NCBI RefSeq assembly: GCF_041260155.1
Contig: NC_091933.1
Location: 31,613,933-31,677,932 of the forward strand
Direction of reading: 5' to 3'
DNA from: Ptychodera flava
Lineage: Eukaryota; Hemichordata; Enteropneusta; Ptychoderidae
DNA: 64,000 nucleotides
Under the pieces are notes generated by a model. It did no database searches, was not told the origin of the DNA, and was given only the letters and a program-made list of their open reading frames with translations. Both the position numbers and the translations under genes were made by a program. Shown here in pieces: positions 40,332-54,051 of the stretch (position 1 is the first letter of the stretch; each line of letters begins with the position of its first letter).

Positions 40332-41267
40332 TGATGTAAATATTGAAAATATTAACAGACATTATTAGACCCCAGCATCCAGTCTGCAAAGTTGTCTCAA
40401 ATCTTAGTGAAGAAGTAATGGATTTAGCTTTGCTAAAGAAATGGCAGAGAGTCTAGCAAAACTGATTATAATGCATCATTTGCGAATATGTAGTCATTCA
40501 CACGAAAAGAGAAAATATTATCAGGCCATATTTATTGCATGTTTTCAAACCCATGTACAGTTTGTGGATGCTTTACATTGCAAAAAAGTATTGTCAATTT
40601 TTGTAAAAATGTTTCTTTATCTTGGATTTTATTGAAGCTTTGTCGATACCAGAGAATTTTTTGTGACATCATTTCCCCAGATTATTATTGACAGTGTATC
40701 CAATTATCCAACATTGTGGCCCCAGAGCGAGCATAACAATACAAGGATTACTTTTTTGTAAATGAATAAAAGAGACAGCATTTGAAAAAAGAGGAAATTA
40801 TGGGGTAATACGTTAAACAATAAATCTTGATAATGGTGCACAATATGGCTAAGAATACCTTTCTCAACAATTTGTCAACATTTTTTAGTCCTCTTGGATG
40901 CATTTTCTCTCTCAGCAGTCCTGTTCGATTCTCTAAAGTGTGCACTACCACATTGTTTTCAACATGGCTGGCTTCATTGAAGTAGACAAAACAGAACTCA
41001 GTATGCTTGAAAATGCTAAAAAACGAAAGGAAGACATTTCCTTAAAAAGTAGTCTGTTTCAAATTTCCAAATGGGATCATGAATGTACAATGTACTGCTC
41101 ATTTTGTGTGTGTTGTACATGCATATGCAGTGCAGCATGGAATATGTATATATACAGATTCAGGGCCAATCATTCCGGATGACGTTCATTGGCTTAAAAC
41201 TCAGTTTATATTTTCTTTTCTACAGCTACAAATTCATAAGCATTGCCAAAACTGTTAAAAAATCGAA
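40332..41267. other. Intergenic stretch between ANKRD16 and the C1q array
   Basis: No gene recognised. AATAAA at 40765-40770 could serve a long ANKRD16 3' end, but this is not supported further. Confidence 0.4.
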
Positions 41268-41369
41268 ATAATGTACCCCCTCCCGGTCCATAATGGACTC
41301 AAGCAAACTTTACACTCAATACTAATAAAGTTTGCTTTTGGCCATTGTGGGCCTCGGGGGTTACATTAT
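41268..41369. repeat. Hairpin at the left edge of duplication unit A
   Basis: AATGTACCCCCTCCCGG with AAGCAAACTTTA faces TAAAGTTTGCTT and CCTCGGGGGTTACATT. Homology to copies B and C begins inside the right arm (TTACATTATT). Confidence 0.65.
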
Positions 41370-43089
41370 TTGCTCAGTTTAAAAAGATGTAATTTTTTAC
41401 ATTTTACAGGAAATATTTCTTAAGTTAAATCATGTGCCACTTCCTGAAAAGCAACACAGGCAACTTAGTGTCCATCATTGCATTAAAGTTTTCATCGAAT
41501 AGAAACCTCCAAGAAGTACGACAATGTAGTGATAGTAATAAGCAATTCTGTGTTAGAATATACACCAGCAGTAGTATTGTAGGTGTGTTTATCTCTTTAA
41601 TCATTCAGTCACTTGGAGTAAGAATCAATAGAGTGAATAAAATGCGTTGTGACAATTACCAGTAAGCCATTTTGGGCAAGAGTTTCTATCGTACCGGTAC
41701 GTAGAGCATACAATGCCACAAATGTATGGCAAAAAGTATATTACCCTCCAGTCACTGCCACATACTCCATCCATGCATCTGCAGTCCTCTCATAACACAA
41801 TTGTATAATTTTACTGCAATGTGCAAACTAGTGTTGTGGTTTTCTGTGTCCATATCTGTGTGACAAAATGCACTTCTCTTCGTTTATCTATGATCTGTGT
41901 CGTTGATCAGTACACTGAGAAAAGATGAATTTCTGAGAGAAAAACTAGCAATAAATTGTGGCCTTTGTCGTAACCTGCGATGAAAAAGCTGAAAAGATTG
42001 AAGGAATTCAATTTTAACTGCCCTTTATGGCAATTAAAACAGGAAAGTCTCACTGGGGTTAACAGTTTTTGTTTCATGACCGCTCACAAGGAAAGACAAA
42101 TAGCAAAGTGAATGAAAACAAATATTATTTCAAAGTTGACCACAGGGGGCATGGCAACATGCCCACTGCTCCATGCTTTGAAGTTTAATACATATGTAAG
42201 CCAAGAAGACATCAGCTGTGACTTGACAGATGAATGGCCGACACATTGAAACTATACTTGTGACAAGGAAACCTGGCTTTCCTACAACAATAAAAAAACT
42301 GTGAAGTGAAATTGATGTAGTGGGCAGTTCTAATGCAGAACTTTGAAAAAGTTGATATTTTACACCTAATTGATGGTAATAGCCAGATGAAAAATATTAT
42401 TTTTATTTGCATGTTTGAAAACCAAAGGTCACTTTTATTTATCATGTATCTCTTGTCCCTCAATGAAAGTAGTAAGTACATACCAAATTGTTTGAATGTG
42501 TATGTGTGTATGTACTACTTTGTTTGACAGGGATGTAATTATGACTGCACTATCTTAATTTGTACACAACTAGGGAATTTCACCCTTGTTGCACCACTTT
42601 AATTACTGATAAAGATCAGTTAAAGCAAACTTAACTTGCTACAGAAACTGTCAACAGCCATATGACTGTCTACATCATGAGATATCAATGTACACAAACC
42701 ATCAATTACAACCTTGTCGCCCTACAGTAACTCGATGCAGCCACACTGTGAATATCAGAATAGACTTTCTACCCTCAATGATGTAAAGGGGTCACATAAT
42801 TTCCTAGTGTCAACATGTTTAAGTTAAACCCAATAAGTATATCTGGAATTATCCATGAAATTAAGAGGAACTTGAAGGATGTATGAAGATGGGTACTTGC
42901 ACAAAGCATCAATAATGCTCAGGATTTTGCCTTTTTTAATATGAAAATTGTCACCAATTTTGATAAGTTTCCCTCAAAGCAGGTTTCTTTTAAGGTTATG
43001 TCAGTGTTTACTCCATGGACAAAGCTATTGATTTAAGCACTCCCCCTTCACTTAAAGCACACCCCCTTGCACCATAGTACGTATTAGAC

Positions 43090-43221
43090 GTTGCAGACCA
43101 GATAATTTAACAGGCAACAACCCTCTTCACATCACAGTAGAAGAAGCAATCATTGCCGACTGATACCTTCAGATGCGAGAGTGAAACTTCACATTCATCC
43201 ACACAACGTCAACGGCATCAG
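43090..43221 (+). promoter_or_regulatory. Candidate 5' untranslated exon of C1q copy A
   Basis: The coding exon begins 12 bases after a good acceptor (TGATTTTTTCTAG). Upstream, GGCATCAG|GTAAAG is a good donor preceded by sequence kept in copies B and C (GACCAGATAATTTAACAGGC). This suggests a spliced leader exon; the transcription start is not defined. Confidence 0.4.
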
Positions 43222-43868
43222 GTAAAGTAGAGATGCTATTCGGATTTCTCGTGTAACTATTTGCTTGTGAAATTTTATTGTGATAGTCTACTCAAAACTC
43301 AATCCCCGCAAAACCTTGAACATATGAATTTCTCTGACTCGCTTAACAGCCTGAAGGTTTACATCAGTTTATGAAGCATTGTATTGATACATAGAGAACA
43401 ATTATCATCATCACCATCAATTAAACTGCAGATTTTTTGTCTGCTGGCATTTCTTTGCTGGTGAGATTTCTCTAATATCCATTCAAGCTTTTACTTGGAA
43501 TGTAATCTGTCATTGAAAGGAAAAGCAAAAATGCTACTAATTAAGCAATAAAGATACTAATAAAACCATTGGATATAATTGTCTGATAACAAATATGTTT
43601 CTATAAGTTTACTTGGTGTTTCAGCAGATTGTAGTACTGGATTGTAACTAGAGATATTATGAGTCTATCTCACTTGAACCTTCCGGGTGACTACTCTCCA
43701 TTTCATGACCATATATAGAGATGTCTGTGAAGACTGCAGTATTCTGTCATACAACTGATCAGAAGAGATAGGAGATATGTAAAATAATTGGATTGTTTAC
43801 CACAGAGAGTGTGATCATGGTGAATCTATGAATTACACTCTCAAAATATTTGTCTGATTTTTTCTAGA

Positions 43869-47275
<3,407 letters not shown>

Positions 47276-49331
47276 TTCAAGAGCCTAGACTCTCATGTAT
47301 GTGTTTTCAATGGTCATACAATGTACTGGTGAAAAGTTCAATTTTTAAACTGAATATGTTAAATTTGCATAATAATATATTTCTTCCAATATGGTTTAGT
47401 TTGTGGATATTGCATATTGTCAAATTGTAATGAAACTGTCCCTTTATCATTCAATTCTAAAGCTATATTTTAGAGTTTTTTTGTGAGACATTTCTAAAAT
47501 TTATTCATGTACCAATTCTTGGAAAGTAAAGCCATAAAAAGAATTCTTGCTTGTTATTGTTTCTTTCCAAAATTTTGGTGACAATTTGCATTTTGTTTGT
47601 TATCACCTTTTGTCAGTAAGTCAGTCTGCTTTCCAAATATATATTTAGCAGATAACTTTCATGTGTTGAATTGAGTTCTGCTGATAGAAATTCTGCAGGA
47701 AGAGGTAGTTTGTATAGAGCGCACAAGCTTACAACTTTAACATGAGGGGATTGGCCGGCACAAACTACACCTGAGAGCGGAAAAATTCCGCATTACCGAA
47801 TTAACGGCTTATGACTCCCCAGAGAGTGATAAAACCACGGTCCTTGTGGAGGGGACCGTGAATAAACTACCGATCAAATAGAACAAAAGATCACAATGTT
47901 TATGAATATGCCATCACCCGTGATATTTGCAGAGCAATCACCGATTGACAGTCAGTTCACACCTCAAGTAAGGTATCTTTTCATATGGAAATGATTTCGA
48001 ACCTACAGCGTTTGTGCCGGGGAATCTTGGCATGAATTCTTCATTTTCTGCATTGCCAATCTCTGCTACTTGATGCAAAGGCTTTCAAGTAATGCAAACT
48101 GATCGGAAACAACTCTTTAATGCAATTAGCATCCGATTTCTCATTGAGTAGAATGTAAACTCAATTCCCAAGAATTACAGAAAATGAGAAATTATAATAA
48201 CAATTGATTCTGAAGCAAAATATATTGTCAGTAGCAGTACATTTTGTATCTCTAAATTATTCATTTAATCACTTCATTAAAGGGGAAAAGTGGCTCTTTT
48301 TGAGCTTTTTTCATGAATTTTGTTTAATACGAGAAATAGTTTGCATTGTTTGACTTCTTAGAAGATGTTATTATACTGGTCCACTGTAAACAACCTCAAC
48401 TCTGCTTACAGGCAGACATTCAGTGAAACATCTTACGGTCTGCATCAAACAATCAAGCTAGTGTACAACTGTCAACATGGCTGAACATATATATAAAGGG
48501 CACAACCTATTAAGATTTCATGACAAAAGCTTGCATGCAGCCCAAACATTATGTGACACTGTATGTTCAACCATGCATGGTGATACTTGTATAAAATTTA
48601 CAAACCAACAGCTATGGCCTGCAAAGCCCTGATAAATACATCAAGACATGCATTTTCATGTTGTGAAATTTGGAGTCTATGTTCTATATGGTCTTACGTA
48701 TGATAAAACATACTTTATTAGTAACCAACAACTTTAATGATAATCTTTGTGTGAGTAATTCATTGGATAACACTTCAGAGAAGTCGAGGCACAATCTTGC
48801 TATTACCATGTAAACATGTAAATGATAACATCATCAACTTTTTCATCCCGCAAATTCTACATTGATGGCGCAAAACACGTACGCACTCTGTAGATCTGGT
48901 TTAAAACCACACAATAAAGTAATTAAACGCTTAATTTGGGCACTTAAAGTTTACTGGTCTTTATGGATGGCAAAACACAGAAAATCATACCTGGTAGGAC
49001 AGCCTAGGAGGAAACAAGATGTAACAAGTAGCAGAGTGAATGGAACAAACAGCAAAGTGAATAAAAACAAATGATATAAAAACGTAACGTTGAGGGCGGT
49101 GTTACGTGCCCTCCGCCACGTACTTTTGACCTATTTTTTGACCAATTCACAAAAAACTTTTGATCTATTTTATGTGTGCTTTCAAGACTCACTTTTTGAC
49201 TACAAGACAAGAAGAGAAATGTATGATACCTGATGAAAGCTGCACAAAATGATAAGTAAACATGTCTTCACTTTCAACAGAAGAACAAACAAATTAGTGG
49301 AAAATTGGTTTAGTGACATGTCATTGCCTTC
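47276..49331. other. 3' flank of C1q-A, duplicated at 57043-58835
   Basis: No further gene seen. Sequence matches the 3' flank of copy B, except for about 300 bp (near 47720-48030) missing from B. Confidence 0.6.
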
Positions 49332-49463
49332 ACATAGTACAAGGTTGATATACCGTAGTACTAACTATCATGGTCCCATAAAATAAGTACCAAATCAGTC
49401 GACATTTGATACAAGACGTGCTAATTTATAATCAAACGACTTCCTGTATGTTTCTCAACAAAG

Positions 49464-49892
49464 TTGCGGATCATTTCTAGGGCTTTTGAACAAGAAAGAC
49501 TGTCTTTCGTTAAGAAACATTCGACAAAAATTGACCTGAAACGCCACCTAAAGCTAGAAAAACTCAAGGAGGGAGAAATAGATGATCAAAACTTGCACGT
49601 TCCAGGGGATATACAGAACAGATTACACAGCTTTAACAAACGAACAGGAAAGTCTGGATATTTGGGGAGAAAGACCTGTATTTTGAACCCATACGTTGAA
49701 CAAGTAGTGGACATAACACACTCAGTGGCGAGTTCGGATTTATACCATAGGCATTCCTGTACGTTTACAGGCCAATACTCTGGGAAAAGAATTACTTTTT
49801 ATCGTTTCAATGACCGTGATAATAATTATAATAATAAAACGCTAATGACAATATGGTCTCTAAACCACGTGACCCATAAAACACATTTCTGA
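49464..49892 (+). pseudogene. Possible transposase fragment (HTH-like, pogo/Tigger style)
   Basis: Opens after a good acceptor (TTTCTAG) with AFEQERLSFVKKHSTK. GYLGRKTCILNPYVEQVVD resembles the GRKTVLTPEEEEELV motif of pogo/Tigger-type DNA-binding domains. No DDE domain follows. There is no ATG near the start; the recognition is weak. Confidence 0.3.
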
Positions 49893-50023
49893 AACTTGGA
49901 AGTACTAAAGCGAAGATGTACATAGATTGATGAATATTAGAAATGAAATATTCATTGCGAGGTTCACCGCCAATGGCGTGGGCCGTCTACATAAAGTAGA
50001 AATTATTAAAATTATCTATTAAT

Positions 50024-50141
50024 CTTTACGGCCCTGATATGGCTTTTGCGGCCCGAGGTCGTACGGCGGAAGGGCCCGAGCGTGCGAGGGCCCGTACGCC
50101 GTACGACCAAGGGCCGCAAAAGCCGTATCAGGGCCGTAAAG
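50024..50141. repeat. 118-bp near-perfect palindrome
   Basis: CTTTACGGCCCTGATATGGC faces GCCGTATCAGGGCCGTAAAG; core GGGCCCGAGCGTGCGAGGGC. GC-rich centre and AT-rich outside, as in the palindromes at 4.6 and 11.3 kb. Confidence 0.9.
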
Positions 50142-50926
50142 GTTTTATCATATACCTTATGGAATGATAAATATGTAGTTTACATAATATTCAACATTGT
50201 TCAGGGGATAAAAATGCGTGCGATATCAAAAATTCATCGCCATTTGTGTCAGTTTTTCAGAAATACGATGGCCGCTTCCCGCCGCGGATTGACATACATA
50301 ATGACGTCATTTGTTTACCTGCAGAATTCTAGAACGCGCAAAGCAACATCCGTACTGTACGTACGTGACCAACAGAGATCAAGGCTGAAATCGAGGTGTA
50401 AGAAGGACAAAAGCGTGATGTCAGTTTCTTGTAATTAATACTGAACAGGCACGCACTTAGGATACACAGGATTTCACTAGAATTTAGAAATAAAAGCCGA
50501 TGTCACCTGCGCGGCTCCACTGTCGCCACGCGCAACTACGATCTGAGCGAGCAGACGTTTTCCTAATCTCGCGCTGGTTTTGTGTACGAATGGAACGTTT
50601 GCCGATAGCAACGCGCGTACGCGATTGCCCATATTTGGGCACCGGGCCGGGGCGTGATACGTAAAAAAAATGCACGGATCTGAGGGCGCTTTCTCCCGTA
50701 GCTTTACACAGGCACGTGAATGTAGGTATATGATAATTTCACTTGAGTTATATTAGCTTCACGTGTTCTGAAGAATTCTAAAAGTTAACAACCTTTCAAT
50801 ATCAAATTTTCGAACAACTTTGATTCATGGTGCTTCATAATGTAAAGCAGTACATCCGTGGTACGCACATGCTATGTTGTGTCACTCTGCACATCTTGTA
50901 AATAGTGGAGTGTTTGTCTATATCAC

Positions 50927-52089
50927 AAGAATTGTATATTCCCATACATCAGGCAAACCAAAAAATCATTGAACACAAAATACACAACTCATATAAGCAT
51001 ACCAAAGTATGAGTTATTTCAGAGGTTTTTGACATGCACTGATGACAAGGATCGCCCCAATGACCATAAAAAGTTACTGAAAGACACAGTGTTCAGATGA
51101 TACGTTTAAGATAATTTGTCGAGGTGTTATAAAGCAGCCTCAAGAACAACTAGTTTCTTGATCTCCTCGCTGGTAGTCAGATATTCAAGCTATTAGATAT
51201 TATTAGCCAGCTATTAACTGACCGTAGTTAACCAGTGGTGACTTCTGGGAAAGCTTGGCTAGTCAGCTATTCAAGCTATTAGCCGTTTAAACTGGTTGTT
51301 ATCTGGCTCCCAGCTAACCATTAGTGGTGACTTCTGAGAAGGCCTGACTAAATAACAGCTATTATCTGGCTCCCAGGTAAGCAAGGGGTACGTCTAAGAA
51401 GGCCTGCAGTCAACCACTTATAAGGAAAGTTACGAGCGTGACGTTTATTTGGTGTACACATAAGACGTCTTGTAACAGTACTGGATAAATATTGCAGAAC
51501 CATTGAGGTGAAAACGCTATCTTTCTTACCTCCATGGTAGCAAAAAGAAGGTAGTATCTGGTCCAACAGGGGAATTTTTTTCAATGTACGACAACTTGTA
51601 GATTAAACACCACTGACGGGTTTTGCCTTTTCTTTTGTGGTGACCTACATATGCACGTCTGTCTGCGGCCGACGGAAAACCGTTTGTGTGCAAATAATTG
51701 AATTAAATAATGATCATGCAAAAGATGAGAATGATTGTAATAAAACTTGTACAGCAGAGAAAGAATGGCAAATTTAATAGGAAAAGAAAATTCCGCAGAA
51801 GCAATATGGCATATTCAATCAGGATTGTGAAATGAAAAAAGTGACAAAATTGGAGAATTAAAGGTTTAGAAAAAACTCTCAATGGTGAAAGAAATTTAAG
51901 AGACTGTGTTCCAAACGTCAAACCTCGGGAAGAAGAACAAGTTTTGAAACGGTCGTTTGCAAAGGTGATAGTAACATTACATGTAATAAACATCCTCTTT
52001 TTGCACGTATTTATTCACAGATCCCAGACAAGTTTGAACGTTTTTACTATTCACAGATTGTGTTGGTTTTTCTTTTTAAAATTTATGAT
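50927..52089. repeat. Spacer block, near-identical copy at 58836-60012
   Basis: Shared almost base for base with the later block, including a 110-bp internal repeat about three times over (TTAACCAGTGGTGACTTCTG) at 51170-51420. No gene recognised; ORFs on the minus strand have no family motif. Confidence 0.8.
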
Positions 52090-52450
52090 TTTTAAGGATT
52101 ACATTATTGCTTAATTTAAAAAGTTGTACTTCATACATTTAACAATACACGAAATATTTCTTTAATTTAATTATGTGCCACTTCCCCAAAAGCAACACTA
52201 TCCATCCTTGCAGTGCATTTTTCAATGATTAGAATTATTGAGACGTTTCCAAAAACTATAGGAATTTAGTGATATTAACAAGCGATTCTATGTAAGAATA
52301 TACACTAGCAGTGCAGTTTAGGTTCATGTATCTCTCTGTTAGTTCAGTCACTTGGAGTTTGAATCAATAGAAGAAACAAAATGTCTCGCGGCAATGAAGC
52401 CATTTCGGGGAGAGGGTTATTTCATACATACCGGTATACGTAGAGCATAC

Positions 52451-52601
52451 TGGCACGTCTATGTGTTCGTGGTTATAGTTTTTGTCGGGTGTTTCACTCA
52501 CTCGAAGTCTAAATAGCTGAGAGGTACTACGGGGAATCGTAATACCTTCAGTACCTGGAGCGCACATCAAGGTCAAAACATCATAAATTTAAGGTGTTAC
52601 A
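52451..52601. mobile_element. Short relic of an LTR-like insertion (fuller copy at 61653-62137)
   Basis: Shares both ends with the block in unit C but lacks most of the interior; absent from unit A. See 61653-62137. Confidence 0.4.
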
Positions 52602-53653
52602 ATACACTGCCAACAAGTGTATGATAAAAAGCATATTTCCCTCTTGTCACTATCACATACTCCATCCATTCATCTACAGTCCTACAAAGTTGTGCAAGAT
52701 TACTGCAATGTGTAAACCAGTGTCGTGGTTTTCTGTGTGCATATCTGTTGAACAAAATACACTTCTGTTCCTTTGTCTTCCTTTCCTGTTGCATGTTGGT
52801 GCACCACTATAATTCCTGATAAATATCAGTTTAAGTAAACTTACCTTTCTTGAGAAATTATCCACAGCCATGACTAGCTGCATGATGAGATATCCCCGAA
52901 CATAAATCACGAATTACAATCTTATCACACCACAGCAACTCATGCAGCCACATTGTGAATATCAGAATAAACTTTCTATATTTATATCTTTGTATATGAT
53001 GTAAGGGGTCAAATATTCCTAGTGTTGACGTATGTTGAATTTTAGCCCAATAAGCGCATCTGGAATTATCCAAAAAATTATGGGGACCTTGAAGGATGTA
53101 TGAGGATGGTACTTTTGCAGCAAGCATTAATACCAGAGTGAAACTTCAACTTTGTTCACACAACAGCATCAGGTAGGGTAGAGATGCTATTTGGATTTCT
53201 CATGCTCAGGATTTTGCCTCTTTTCAACATGAAAATTGTTACCAATTTTGGTCCGTTTCCCTCAAAGCCGGTTTCTTTTAAATGTTATGTCAGTGTTTAC
53301 TCCACAGAAAAAGCTCTTAATGAATGCACACCCCCTCCATTAATGGTAAATCCTATTGCACCATAGTATAAGACGTTGCAGACCTGATAATTTAACAGGC
53401 AACAACCCTCTTCACATCACGGTAGAAGAATCAATGCGTTGCTGACTAATACCAGAGTGAAACTTCAACTTTGTTCACACAACGGCATCAGGTAGGGTAG
53501 AGATGCTATTTGGATTTCTCATGCGACTTATTATTTGATTGTGAAATTATATTGCGATGGTCTATGCAAAACTCAAACTCTATGGAAACGCTTGAGTGTA
53601 TCACAGAACAGCCTTAAAGTTTACATCAGTTCATGAAGTATTGCATTACATGA

Positions 53654-53699
53654 TGATAATAATTGTTCCGTATATAATACATACGGAACAATTATTATC
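53654..53699. repeat. Perfect 19-bp-arm hairpin in the 5' region of copy B
   Basis: GATAATAATTGTTCCGTAT and its exact complement, eight bases apart. Repeated at 63814-63859 in unit C; unit A has only half the sequence (GAGAACAATTATCATC). Confidence 0.85.
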
Positions 53700-54051
53700 A
53701 GTTATTATCAGTTAAATTGCAGAACACTTGTCTGCTGGCATTTCCTTGATATTGACAATTCTCAATTGTCCCTTCAAATTGTTTATATGGAAACTGTCAT
53801 CGAAAAGGATAACAAAACTCCCTCTAATTAAGTCAGCATTGAATTGGCCTTCATTAACTACTCTCCATTTCATGACCATATATAGAGATGTTTGTGAAGA
53901 CTGGTGCGATATATAACTTCTGTCATACATCTGATGAGGAGAGATATGAAATATTTTTAAAATGCTTGGATTGTCCACCACAGACAGAAGCATCATGGTT
54001 AATCTATGAATTACACTCTCAAAATATCTGTCTGATTTTTTCTAGAATGGA

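Larger units (their letters stand above)
49332..50926. mobile_element. 1.6-kb block absent from the equivalent place after copy B
   Basis: The left flank GACATGTCATTGCCTT and right flank ATTGTATATTCCC are nearly adjacent at 58815-58850 but 1.6 kb apart here. The block holds a 140-codon open frame (49464-49892), a 118-bp palindrome (50024-50141) and a CpG-rich part (50470-50710). No clear target-site copies. Confidence 0.5.

Noticed and set aside
51703-51993. Minus-strand ORF, repeated at 59489-59905
   Set aside because: Conservation between the two copies is no better than in neighbouring DNA, and the composition is that of AT-rich non-coding sequence.
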